Origin: an uncultured Acetatifactor sp.
Lineage (GTDB): Bacteria; Bacillota; Clostridia; Lachnospirales; Lachnospiraceae
NCBI GenBank assembly: GCA_910584865.1
Contig: CAJUCE010000026.1
Location: 1 to 64,000 of the forward strand
Length of the DNA stretch: 64,000 bases
Direction of reading: 5' to 3'
The notes under the pieces are model-generated. The model had not been told where the DNA came from, made no database searches, and was given only the letters and a program-made list of their open reading frames with translations. This document shows positions 24,927 to 33,444 of this stretch, piece after piece; positions within the stretch are counted from its first letter, which is position 1; each line of letters opens with the position of its first letter. A program made the translations under genes and the position numbers.

Positions 24927-26249
24927 TCAGTGACTGTAGAAGCGGATTTCGAAAAGAGCGCCTCCGCCCGGCTTGTTTCTCGCCCGGAGGGTACCGTTTT
25001 GACGCTCGATAATCTCCCTGGACAGGGCCAATCCGATGCCGATACCGCCTTTGGCAGCGTTTTGCCCCCGGTAGAAGCGTTTGAAGAGATGGGGGATGTC
25101 TTCCCCGGCAAATCCCGCACCCTCGTCCCAGATCAGGATTTCCGTGTACAGGGGATTCTGCTCATAGGCACAGTGGATTGCGCCGCCGTTTGTCTGTTCT
25201 GCGCAGTTTTTCATCAGGTTCATGACTGCCTCCATGGTCCAGTCCAGGTCCGCCATGACCATCATGCCGCCCTGCTCCGGTATCTCCACAGAGACGTCGG
25301 ATGCGGCAAATATTTCCTGCAGGTTGTCTGCGGCAAGGACAAGCAGGGTGTAGACATCCGTTTCTTCTTTTTTCAGGGACAGGGTTCCGGCATCAATGCG
25401 GGACAGGAGCAGCAGGGCCTCCTCCAGGCGGGTCAGGCGCAGGAGCTGTCTCTTTATCTGTGTCAGGTGGTTCCGGAATAAATCGGAGAAACGTAATTCT
25501 GCCGCCGTCTGTTCAGGTTTGCCAAATGTATCCGAAGTTTTTTGCGGAGCGGAAATATCAGATGCTTCTGAAGCGACGCAGGAACTTTTTTCCATAATGC
25601 AGGAATTTGTTCCGGCAGCGTCATGCTCCATCATCTGGACAGACAGGGAAATGGCGGTGATGGGCGTCTTAATCTGATGGGCGATGTTGGACAGGTTTTC
25701 CGCGAATCCGTTCTTCGTCTGGATAGCGGCCTCCTTCGCCTGATAGAGGCAGGTCACGGTCTTATATATTGCATCCTCCAGTTTCGAAAAGGCATCCTCA
25801 CCTGAGGCGGCGAGAATGGGGGCACGGCCATTGTCCGCCAGTTCCAGATATTCTGCCAGAGACTGGATGCGGCGGTTCTCCGTTTGGCTACGGTATAGCC
25901 AGGTGCAGGCGAAAAGCAGGCCGCCTGCGAGAAAACCTGCTGCGATACACCAGAAGCCCTTCCTGTAAGGAGTGCCTGCAAAATCGGAAATCCGGTATCC
26001 CATGGATTTTAGAAGGTCTTTTGGTACTGTGCCGTGGGTATCCTCTTTCGTATATTCCTTCAGGGCTGCTGCAATGATTTTCGTTGTCCCCGGTTCCTGC
26101 TCCGCTATCTCTACGCAGACTGCGTTTATGATTTCAAATTGTATCCGGCTGTAATGGAAGGTAAAGAGCAGCACGGAGACAGCGGCGGCAAGCAGGCTTA
26201 CGGACACAGTCAGTCCAAGTGTAATTCGGATATTCTTCCGTCCGTTCAT
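24927..26249 (-). CDS. Sensor histidine kinase with an insertion in the dimerisation domain
   Basis: 440 residues. Two membrane helices (about 10-31 and 98-118) flank a short roughly 65-residue sensor loop, followed by a linker and the phosphoacceptor NIAHQIKTPIT with His191. The ATP-binding domain has the N-box MNLMKNCAEQ, G1 box WDEGAGFAGED and G2 box GIGIGLALS. Between the first dimerisation helix and the second (RFSDLFRNHLTQIKRQL) there is a roughly 45-residue Ser/Cys-containing insertion (about 211-255) not usual in the family. Its ATG overlaps the regulator's end by 4 bases, so translation is coupled. It presumably controls the ABC genes downstream. Confidence 0.92.
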   Translation of the reverse strand: MNGRKNIRITLGLTVSVSLLAAAVSVLLFTFHYSRIQFEIINAVCVEIAEQEPGTTKIIAAALKEYTKEDTHGTVPKDLLKSMGYRISDFAGTPYRKGFWCIAAGFLAGGLLFACTWLYRSQTENRRIQSLAEYLELADNGRAPILAASGEDAFSKLEDAIYKTVTCLYQAKEAAIQTKNGFAENLSNIAHQIKTPITAISLSVQMMEHDAAGTNSCIMEKSSCVASEASDISAPQKTSDTFGKPEQTAAELRFSDLFRNHLTQIKRQLLRLTRLEEALLLLSRIDAGTLSLKKEETDVYTLLVLAADNLQEIFAASDVSVEIPEQGGMMVMADLDWTMEAVMNLMKNCAEQTNGGAIHCAYEQNPLYTEILIWDEGAGFAGEDIPHLFKRFYRGQNAAKGGIGIGLALSREIIERQNGTLRARNKPGGGALFEIRFYSH

Positions 26250-26917
26250 AGGGTATCCTCCATCCTGTAGCCGACACTTCTCACGGTTTTCAGGCAGGCG
26301 GGATGACGGAGTTTTTCCCGCAGCCGCTTGACGGTGACCGTCAGCGTGTTGTCGTTCACATAGTTACCGTTTACATCCCATACCTGTGCCAGGATTTTCT
26401 CACGGGTCAGGGTTTTTCCCTTGTTCTGCAGCAGGTATAAAAGCAGTTCATATTCCGCGGCGCTTAAGAGGATTTCCTCCGAATGGCAGGTAACCGCACG
26501 GCGGTTTAAGTCCATTCGGATGCCGTCACAGGAAAGATACTGCTGCGCCACATTGCCGGTTCTGCGCAGGAGCGCAAGGATCCGGGAGTGCAGCACTTCC
26601 AGTTCAAAAGGTTTGACTACATAATCGTCCGCGCCATCCCGGAAGCCGGACACAATGTGGGCAGCGTCTCCCCGGACGGTGAGGAAAATGACGGGCAGCT
26701 CCTTCCAGTTCTCCCGGATCCACCGGCACAGCCTGTCCCCATGGCCGTCCGGCATGTTCCAGTCCAACAGCACAAGAGTGGGTACATGATGGCCCAGTGC
26801 CTGCCTGGCCTGGGCAAGGGTGGCGCAGACGGTTACCCGGAAGGATTTCTGCTCCAGGTATTCCTTTACGGCAGCCGCGATGTCAGGATCGTCTTCGATA
26901 TAGTATAATTCAATCAT
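26246..26917 (-). CDS. OmpR-family response regulator
   Basis: 223 residues. The receiver domain has the acidic pair at residues 9-10 (YIEDDPD), phosphoacceptor Asp52 (LLDWNMP), Thr82 and Lys104 (VVKPFE). The winged-helix DNA-binding domain (about 128-223) ends VKRLREKLRHP...KTVRSVGYRME, the usual OmpR/PhoB wing. It is the first gene of the regulator-kinase-ATPase-permease operon on the minus strand. Such systems in Firmicutes typically sense cell-wall-active peptides and switch on their own ABC transporter. The inducing compound is not known. Confidence 0.94.
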   Translation of the reverse strand: MIELYYIEDDPDIAAAVKEYLEQKSFRVTVCATLAQARQALGHHVPTLVLLDWNMPDGHGDRLCRWIRENWKELPVIFLTVRGDAAHIVSGFRDGADDYVVKPFELEVLHSRILALLRRTGNVAQQYLSCDGIRMDLNRRAVTCHSEEILLSAAEYELLLYLLQNKGKTLTREKILAQVWDVNGNYVNDNTLTVTVKRLREKLRHPACLKTVRSVGYRMEDTL

Positions 26918-26964
26918 GGTTGTTTTCCTTTTTCTTTATTCTGATAGAATCTAATATACAGTTT

Positions 26965-27333
26965 AATGTTGGAATTGAAAAGGGGAAAATAAAAAGTGGC
27001 TTTGGGCGGTATGATGTGCTGTTGGAACCGAGACGATGTGCCGGAGATACGATATTATATAATGGCGAAAGAATTGCAATTACTAATAAAGGTGAAAGGG
27101 CTGTAGTTACAAATAATCGGGTAGACGCGATTATTATAGAATTCAAAGTAAATAACCCGATAAAAGAGAAGACCTTGGAAGACACGGTGCAGGCGGCTCC
27201 GAGGCAGATTGAAGAGAAGGAGTATGCTGCAGTATTGTTGGAAAGAGGGTTTTCGGAAAACAAAATTCATAAATACGGTTTTACGTTTATCGGGAAACAG
27301 GTGCTGATAGGAGCTGCGGATTCGAGTCTTTGA
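26965..27333 (+). pseudogene. C-terminal fragment of an AAA-ATPase-like/PD-(D/E)XK protein
   Basis: The recognisable part reads GFGRYDVLLEP, then IIIEFKVNNP, then TLEDTVQAAPRQIEEKEYAA and KIHKYGFTFIGKQVLIG. This is the nuclease-like end (motif D...EFK) of the DUF1703/AAA-ATPase-like family common in Clostridia and Bacteroidetes. The roughly 400-residue N-terminal ATPase is missing and the frame upstream is noncoding. Between LLEP and IIIEFK the spacing is larger than I recall for the family. This is a dead relic. It faces the complete ATPase gene on the other strand, but the two are not halves of one gene. Confidence 0.72.
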
Positions 27334-27352
27334 AGCATGCCGTCTGTTATAG

Positions 27353-28753
27353 TTATGCTTCAAAGTCATGAAACAGAACCACATCGTCACGCTCTGCCGC
27401 AAGGGCCTGTAGTTCATCGGTGAAGCCTTCCGCACTGAACAGCACATACCATGTCCTGCGTCTTTTCTGTTCCCAGGGAACATGCTCCGCTTTTTCTTCC
27501 AGTTCCCGCAGGATATTACTGCCCATCAGTTCCCGCCAGTATTTGCACTCTCCCAGAATCAGATTTTTTCCTTCTGGATCCACTGCCGCAATATCGATTT
27601 CTGTTTTTGCGTCCCAATAGCGTCCCAGTTTTGAAAAATGGAACGGCCATGTATCCTCTGCGTTCAGCTGCCACATTCTTTCGCGGCATACATCCTCATA
27701 GACAAAGGAAATATGGCGGCTGACCAGGGTCTCGCGTATCTTTTTCGCAACTATCTGGCTATGGCCGCTTTCAATAAAGCTCTTGTTCGGGTATACAAAG
27801 GCAAACCAGAAACGCAGATAATTGTCTTTGATTTTATAAAGTCCTTTTTTGCTTTTTTCAGGAGTGTCCTCTGTAACAGGAACCTCCCGCTCCACAATAT
27901 CCAGATCCATTAAGGTTTTCAGATACTTGGTGAGACTTGTGGATTTGATTTCCAGTACCGTGGATATGGCGGATAGCTTACTGTTGCCGGCGGCGATCGT
28001 CTTTATAATGGAAAAATAGCTTCCCACTTCACTGACTTCCTGCTGCAGCAGAAAATATGGTTCATCGTACAGATATCCCGAACGGTTTAACACGCATTCT
28101 TCAATGGCTTCATAGATGTCCCCGCTTCCGGAAAACAGCTCAATATATTTCGGGACTCCGCCTGTTACCGCATACCTTTCGATCAGTTCTCTCCAGGGCT
28201 TTTCCGGATAAAATTTGTGATAGTGTTCAAAGGGAATCTGTTTCAGGCGTATCTGTGCTGTCCGCCTGCCATACAGGGGACTGCCGTATGCAAGAGTCTG
28301 AGATTCCATCATAGATATGAGGGAGCCGCAAAGGATGACCATAACAGATCTGTCCTTCAATACCTCCTCCCAGATTCTCTGAAAAACAGACGGAAATGCA
28401 GGGTTCGCCTTGCCAAGATATTGAAATTCATCCAAGACAATACAGGGTTTTGTGCCAAAGCCTTTGTCCATTATGGCTTTAAAAAGAATGTCCCAATTGT
28501 TCACGGCTGCATTTCGCAGGAGATCGTTGTCAAGGAACTCCGCAGCCTTCTCCTGAAAGGCAGAACGGTTTTGGGATTCAGATTCCTCACTGGCAAGAAA
28601 ATACAGGGCTTTTTTGTCCTTGATAAACTCGGAAATCAGGGTGGTCTTTCCAACCCTGCGCCTTCCGTAAAGAATGACAAGGGAGCTTCCGTTCCTGTCA
28701 TATTCTGTTTGCAGGGTTTCCATTTCCTGTTCGCGGTCTATAAAGTGTTCCAT
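27353..28753 (-). CDS. ATP-binding protein with C-terminal DUF234-type PD-(D/E)XK domain
   Basis: 466 residues. The N-terminal P-loop ATPase has Walker A YGRRRVGKTT at 29-38 and Walker B CIVLDEFQYL near 115. A winged-helix part follows (about 270-320, SAISTVLEIKSTSLTKYLKTL), then a C-terminal domain with the DUF234 pattern: YLRFWFAFVYPN, then EIDIAAVDPEGKNLILGECKYW, containing the D...ECK nuclease-like triad. The family is widespread in Clostridia and archaea, and its function is not established. Start ATG 28753 is behind GGGAGG. It is transcribed alone from a promoter embedded in a palindrome. It appears intact. Confidence 0.88.
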   Translation of the reverse strand: MEHFIDREQEMETLQTEYDRNGSSLVILYGRRRVGKTTLISEFIKDKKALYFLASEESESQNRSAFQEKAAEFLDNDLLRNAAVNNWDILFKAIMDKGFGTKPCIVLDEFQYLGKANPAFPSVFQRIWEEVLKDRSVMVILCGSLISMMESQTLAYGSPLYGRRTAQIRLKQIPFEHYHKFYPEKPWRELIERYAVTGGVPKYIELFSGSGDIYEAIEECVLNRSGYLYDEPYFLLQQEVSEVGSYFSIIKTIAAGNSKLSAISTVLEIKSTSLTKYLKTLMDLDIVEREVPVTEDTPEKSKKGLYKIKDNYLRFWFAFVYPNKSFIESGHSQIVAKKIRETLVSRHISFVYEDVCRERMWQLNAEDTWPFHFSKLGRYWDAKTEIDIAAVDPEGKNLILGECKYWRELMGSNILRELEEKAEHVPWEQKRRRTWYVLFSAEGFTDELQALAAERDDVVLFHDFEA

Positions 28754-28774
28754 AATACCTCCCTGTTTTCTTTT

Positions 28775-28808
28775 ATTATACTTCAAATTATTATAATTTC
28801 AAGTATAA
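28775..28808 (-). promoter_or_regulatory. Promoter within a palindrome, upstream of the ATPase gene
   Basis: Read on the minus strand: TTGAAA (28802-28797), 16-base spacer, TATAAT (28780-28775). The same bases form an imperfect palindrome centred near 28792 (ATACTTGAAATTA against TAATTTGAAGTAT), a plausible operator or overlapping terminator of the chemotaxis gene. Confidence 0.65.
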
Positions 28809-28811
28809 ATA

Positions 28812-30395
28812 TCACAGATTATCAAACACCACCGTCTCTTTCTCCAGTTCTGCCACAACCTCCTGATTGACGCCCATGCGCCGGGTGATGTCCTCCATGT
28901 CGGCGGCCAGGCTTCTGGTGCTGCCTGCCATGCCTGCAATGCCGGACGCGCTTTCATCGATGGCTTTGTTGATGGTGCCGATGGAATCCGCAATGCCGGA
29001 TATGGAGTGGTTCAGGTTCTGGGTCTGCCCGTGGAACTCATCCATGGTACGGCGGATGTAGGCGGCATCTTCCTTATACTGGTGGCCGGATTCCACGAAT
29101 GTCTGGAATTCCTTCAAAACAGATTGACTCATATAGTCAATCATCTGCCGCGCATGATCGGAGAGATTGTAGACGGAGGCGGTGACCACATCGTTGATTT
29201 CCTGGATGCGGGCCGCGGTTTCCTGGGTGGAATTGGATAGTTCCCGGATTTCCCGGGCCACCATGGCAAAGCCCTTTCCCGCGTCTCCCGCGTTGGCGGC
29301 TTCCACGGACGCGTTCAGGGAGATGAGCCTGGTCTGCTGGGCGATGGTGAGGATATCGCCGGTGAGGGATTTGATCTGGTTCACGCTTCTGCTTTTTTCG
29401 ATGGCATCGTTGAGGGAATGTAGGATTTCCTCTGTCTTGGCCCCGGCGGCTTGTGCGCTGTTCTGGGCGGATTGCTGCATGTCGTCCGCCCGGGCGTTCA
29501 TCTGGGCGGTGTAGGCGGTAATGTTGCTGCATTCCTCCGTGATGGAGCTGACCTCCTGGCGGACATTCCCTGCGCCCTCGTTGATGGCGGATACATTTCC
29601 GGCAACCTCCTGGAATGCGGTGGAAAGCTGTCCTGCCAGGGCGGAAAGGCCTGCGGCGCTTTTCCGGGAGGCATGGGTTTTCTTCAGCACTTCCCCCGTC
29701 ATGCCGTTGATGCGTCCCGAGCTTTCCTGGATTGTCTTCAGTATATTTTTGATGGGGATCACGACGTAAACGGAAATCAGCCGGAAATCAGCCAGTACCA
29801 GAAGGATACAGGCAAGGGCGGCTGTGATGCCCACCGCCAGGGAGATCAGGTATACTGTGGAGAGATGGGATCTGGCCTCCCGGGTCTGGGCGTTGAAGGA
29901 TGCGTTCAGGGCGTCGATATCCGCTCTCATGGCATCGGCGTACTCCGCCACATCGCCGTTGGCCAGGGCATAGGCGTCCTGGGTCTTGTGGCCTGCACTG
30001 GCGCATACCAGGTGGACGAGGGCATGTTTGAATTCGGCGTAATTGTCCAGAAGGGATTCGTACCGGGCCCTGTCCTTCTGTATGACAAAAGCCTCGTACT
30101 CCGAGAGCCTGTCGTCCAGAAGCGATTCCTCTTCCTTGATTTGTTGGACCAGGAGGATCATGGTATTATAATCTGTAGCTACAATGTGGCTTAAGGCCAT
30201 CTTGTGAATTTCCATGGAGTCCTGGCAGATTTCGGCCAGCCGCTCCTTGCCTTCCATATAGTCGTCCGCGATGTTGGAGGCGCTTGCGTTTACGTTGCGG
30301 ATATTGAGGACGGACAGGATGTTGGACAGCAGCGCCACGATGCCAAGCAGGGCGATGGGGAGGATCAGGCGGTGTTTTAAGCTGATATTTTTCAT
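28812..30395 (-). CDS. Methyl-accepting chemotaxis protein
   Basis: 527 residues. First membrane helix is at about 10-30. An extracytoplasmic four-helix-bundle-like sensor spans about 32-185 (GKERLAEICQDSMEIHKMAL), and the second helix is at about 187-210. The cytoplasmic coiled coil carries the highly conserved signalling tip: QTRLISLNASVEAANAGDAG, then GFAMVAREIRELS. ATG 30395 is chosen behind AAGGAG, since the GTG 12 bases upstream is too close to that site. The gene upstream on the same strand encodes a sugar-binding lipoprotein. The pair could act together if the binding protein presents a ligand to this receptor. Confidence 0.93.
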   Translation of the reverse strand: MKNISLKHRLILPIALLGIVALLSNILSVLNIRNVNASASNIADDYMEGKERLAEICQDSMEIHKMALSHIVATDYNTMILLVQQIKEEESLLDDRLSEYEAFVIQKDRARYESLLDNYAEFKHALVHLVCASAGHKTQDAYALANGDVAEYADAMRADIDALNASFNAQTREARSHLSTVYLISLAVGITAALACILLVLADFRLISVYVVIPIKNILKTIQESSGRINGMTGEVLKKTHASRKSAAGLSALAGQLSTAFQEVAGNVSAINEGAGNVRQEVSSITEECSNITAYTAQMNARADDMQQSAQNSAQAAGAKTEEILHSLNDAIEKSRSVNQIKSLTGDILTIAQQTRLISLNASVEAANAGDAGKGFAMVAREIRELSNSTQETAARIQEINDVVTASVYNLSDHARQMIDYMSQSVLKEFQTFVESGHQYKEDAAYIRRTMDEFHGQTQNLNHSISGIADSIGTINKAIDESASGIAGMAGSTRSLAADMEDITRRMGVNQEVVAELEKETVVFDNL

Positions 30396-30478
30396 GTTGG
30401 GCAGCACTCCTTATTTAACTGTAAATTGATGTATCTATACCGTTCCAAGAGTTCACCGTTTTTGATGACAATAGTATG

Positions 30479-30658
30479 TAATACCGAATGTAATGACTGA
30501 AGCAGCAGAAACTGTATGCAGGCAGATCGGGCGTTGTGCAGGCTGTGAAGTCCGAAGCCGGTATTGGGGAAACCGTGTATGGACAGCATTAGATTCTACA
30601 GGCTGTGAAGCCTGAAGTCGATATTGCGTAAACTGCGCACAGACGGCATGGGAAGATG
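30479..30658. repeat. 60-bp tandem repeat, two clear copies and one degenerate, in the leader of the chemotaxis gene
   Basis: Copies at 30539-30598 and 30599-30658 both start CAGGCTGTGAAG and share GAAG(C/T)CG(G/A)TATTG; a weaker third copy precedes them. They lie between the binding-protein gene and the chemotaxis gene, which are read on the minus strand. Confidence 0.7.
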
Positions 30659-30661
30659 CGG

Positions 30662-31933
30662 TCATGGCGCAATAATGCCTGCAACCATAGTGTCCAGCAG
30701 CTCCTGAAGACTTTTTCCGGAAGGGTTTCCCGCCAGAATCTCCTCGGTAAAGTTGGTGACCGGCTCCCAAAAATTTCCGCCGATGCGTTGCAGGCAGGAG
30801 TACTCCGACTGCTCCAGAAGCGCGGCGATGGCAGGGGAAGCCTGAACCTCCCGGGAAGCGGCCGTCTTTTTATTGGAAGGCCCCTGCCCTCGCATTTCAA
30901 AGCGCAGCTCCTGATTTTCCTCACTGGTAATCCATTCCGCAAGCCTGGCCGCCCAGTCCCTGTGCGGGGAATACGCATTCACGCCGATGAGCTTGTAGCC
31001 GGAAAAGGATGCCATCTGAACCTGCTGTCCCGCGCAGGCATAGGAAGGCAGTTTTGCGGCCCCGAAGGCATCGCCCCAGGCCTCTTCCACGGTTACCGCG
31101 TTCCAGGCGCCGCTGATTCCGGCTACGATAGAGCCGTTTTTGACTCCTTCCACAAAACCGGCGTCGTCCGTGCTCAAAAATCCCGGGTGCCTGGCCATGG
31201 TCGTCATGGCTTTTGCCACATCGGTTCCCTTGATGTCGCCTTCCGTGTCGTTCCAGGTACAGTAATTCGTAATGCCGTCATCGTTGAGCCCCAGGGTGAG
31301 GCCGGTATTGCCGAACAGGGCGTATACATACCATCCGGAAGACCATTCCATGGAAACTTTCCTGCCCGAATCTCCGGCAATGTCCAGCATCCTGTCCCAG
31401 GAAAGGATGTCTTCCGGAGAGAAATATTCTTTATTATAATATAGAAAATAACCGTTGTCCGCAGTCAGGGGATAGGCGTACAGGGTGTCGTTGACACTGG
31501 CTGCTGAGACGGCTTCCGGCAGGTTCGCTGCCCGCAGAGCTTCCGCGTTTTCTACAGGATCCAGGGCCCCTGATGCCACCAGTGTGTTCAGCTGGTCATC
31601 CGCAAACGCAAAAACGTCAGCGCCGTTTTCCAGGTCAGCAATCAGCGCATCGGTACAGTGGCTTTCGCTCTGGGGCTCATATGTAATCCGGAAGTCGGCT
31701 TCGCCCCGGTATTTTTCCTGGAATTCGTCTAAGATCCGGTTTAGAAGTTCTTCATCCTCGGCCGCGCCCCAGACCGTCAGCTCCACCGGGCCGGAGGTGG
31801 GGGAAGAAAAATTTTCTCCATCGGAAAGAATTTCTCCGTTGGAAGGGGATGAATTTTCTTCGCCTCCGCATCCGCACAGAGAGGCGGTCAGCAGAAAGAG
31901 GGCGGGAAGGAATAAGTGGAATTTTCGTTTCAT
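30662..31933 (-). CDS. Extracellular carbohydrate-binding lipoprotein (ABC solute-binding type)
   Basis: 423 residues. The signal ends in LCGC with lipid Cys22, followed by an acidic Ser-rich linker and a maltose-binding-like fold: VELTVWGAAEDEELLNRIL, then GADVFAFADDQLNTLVASG, then YAYPLTADNGYFLYYNKEYF. It is the class that binds oligosaccharides outside the cell for ABC import. No permease or ATPase genes are adjacent, which is unusual. The next gene on the strand is a chemotaxis receptor. It could supply a transporter elsewhere or serve in sensing. It is transcribed from a clear promoter at 31969-31997. Confidence 0.9.
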   Translation of the reverse strand: MKRKFHLFLPALFLLTASLCGCGGEENSSPSNGEILSDGENFSSPTSGPVELTVWGAAEDEELLNRILDEFQEKYRGEADFRITYEPQSESHCTDALIADLENGADVFAFADDQLNTLVASGALDPVENAEALRAANLPEAVSAASVNDTLYAYPLTADNGYFLYYNKEYFSPEDILSWDRMLDIAGDSGRKVSMEWSSGWYVYALFGNTGLTLGLNDDGITNYCTWNDTEGDIKGTDVAKAMTTMARHPGFLSTDDAGFVEGVKNGSIVAGISGAWNAVTVEEAWGDAFGAAKLPSYACAGQQVQMASFSGYKLIGVNAYSPHRDWAARLAEWITSEENQELRFEMRGQGPSNKKTAASREVQASPAIAALLEQSEYSCLQRIGGNFWEPVTNFTEEILAGNPSGKSLQELLDTMVAGIIAP

Positions 31934-31968
31934 GGTATTCTCCGTGTATATAGCATATTTTATGTACT

Positions 31969-31997
31969 ATTTTAACATTATTTCAGATTGTTTGCAA
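31969..31997 (-). promoter_or_regulatory. Promoter of the binding-protein gene
   Basis: On the minus strand: TTGCAA (31997-31992), 17-base spacer, TAAAAT (31974-31969), 36 bases before the ATG. Confidence 0.7.
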
Positions 31998-32025
31998 TTA
32001 TTTTTCCTTTTGCGGAGTTCTTTGT

Positions 32026-32049
32026 GGGCCTCTTTTGCGAGGCCCTTTT
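32026..32049 (+). terminator. Short terminator-like hairpin with no gene in front
   Basis: GGGCCTC (32026-32032), loop TTTTGC, GAGGCCC (32039-32045), then TTTT. On the plus strand nothing is transcribed into it from the left, so its purpose is unclear. Confidence 0.45.
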
Positions 32050-32256
32050 ACGAGACCCTCTGGGACAGGCCGCTGTCAAGCCAGCCGCTTCGATTGCAAG
32101 GCCGCCTGATTGGCTGCCCGGGATTGTTCATGCAAAATGCGCACGGAAACGCCTTGCGGAGGCACCGGGTGCACAGTAACTTTGTCACTTTATGCAAAAT
32201 CGGATAATGGAAATCACTGTACAAATCCTCCCAATTCAATACAGTCCGGATATCCA

Positions 32257-32285
32257 TTGTAAAGAACCGGAAAAAGTTATATAAT
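32257..32285 (+). promoter_or_regulatory. Promoter in front of the GH31 fragment
   Basis: TTGTAA (32257-32262), 17-base spacer, TATAAT (32280-32285). A GGAGG site just before the ATG at 32420 makes this fragment look expressible. Confidence 0.65.
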
Positions 32286-32419
32286 CAAAGATGTAAATCA
32301 AGATTTGGGGAAACGATTCGAAAAATTTCCGTATGGCGGAAAACGCTTTGTCACTGGATTGCAGCACAGGGCTTCGGTATTTTGAAAAACGATGACATAT
32401 ATTTTGCAGGAGGCAGTAC

Positions 32420-33295
32420 ATGAGATACGAGGCCACGGGATGCTTTGATTTGAAGGGCTGCACCGTGGATCTGCGCCATGTGAATGCAAAGTGCGCAATG
32501 CCCTTCGTGTATTCCTCCCTGGGGTACGGCTTCCTGTGGAATATGCCGTCCACGGGAACCTGCGAGCTGGCCTGTAACCGGACCCGGTGGAGCAGCGACT
32601 GCATGCGGCAGATGGATTATGTGGTGATGGGAGGAAGCCCGGCAGAGGTGGCGGAGACCCTGGCGGATCTGACCGGGCATGCCCCTATGATGCCGGATTG
32701 GTGCATGGGTTTCTGGCAGTCCAGGCTGCGGTATGAAACCCAGGAGGAAGTGCTGCGGGTGGCAAGGCGGTACCGGGAACTGGGAATTCCGCTTGACGTA
32801 ATTGTGATAGATTATTTCCATTGGACAGAGCAGGGGGATTACAAGTTTGATCCCGCCTACTGGCCTGACCCAAAAGCAATGGCGGAGGAGCTCCATGCCA
32901 TGGGGGTGAAGCTGATGGTGTCCATGTGGCCCACCGTCAACGAAAAGAGCGAAAATTATGGGGAAATGCTGGAGTGGAATCTCCTGATCCGGACGGCCAG
33001 CGGATCCAACCGAATCTATGAGTTCTACGGCCCCCAGGCGGAGATCGATCCTACCAATCCGGACACCAGGGAATTCGTCTGGGCGAAGCTGAAGGAAAAT
33101 TACATAGACCAGGGCGTGGACTGTCTCTGGTTTGACGAGGCGGAGCCGGAGATTCATCCGGAGCATTTCGACAATCTGGTGCTTTCTTTGGGAAACGGGG
33201 ATGAGGTGGGGCTTCTGTATCCCTATTATTATGCGAAACTGGTGTATGACGGCATGAGGGCGGAGCGGCGCAATGTAGTGTATGGGGGATTGTGA
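32420..33295 (+). pseudogene. GH31 glycosidase (alpha-xylosidase-like), internal fragment
   Basis: 291 residues matching the middle of YicI-type GH31 enzymes: LDLKGC-like opening (FDLKGCTVDL), PFVYSSLGYGFLWNMP, MMPDWCMGFWQSRLRY, DVIVIDYFHWTEQGDYKFD with the metal or substrate aspartates, and VDCLWFDEAEPE, the region of the catalytic nucleophile (WFDEAEPE). Intact enzymes are 650-780 residues. Here the N-terminal sandwich domain is missing, and the chain stops just after ERRNVVYGGL, before the acid/base region and C-terminal domains. A promoter and ribosome site precede it, yet the product cannot be a working enzyme. Confidence 0.82.
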
Positions 33296-33444
33296 AAGCC
33301 CTGTGCAGATTTCAACTAATAGAAACCGCCGTGCGTGAGCGATTTGAACAGGACAGAATTAGAAATAATCATAGGAATGATAAGGGAATCTTTTATATCC
33401 ATGGAAGACTATAAGACAGAATATTATGACAGGAGGAAAAAGAA

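Larger units (their letters stand above)
31934..32419. other. Intergenic stretch with divergent promoters and a lone hairpin
   Basis: 486 bases between the binding-protein gene (minus) and the GH31 fragment (plus). It holds the minus-strand promoter, a short terminator-like hairpin, the plus-strand promoter at 32257-32285, and otherwise no open frame worth reporting. I see no trace of the missing 5' end of the GH31 gene here. Confidence 0.6.
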
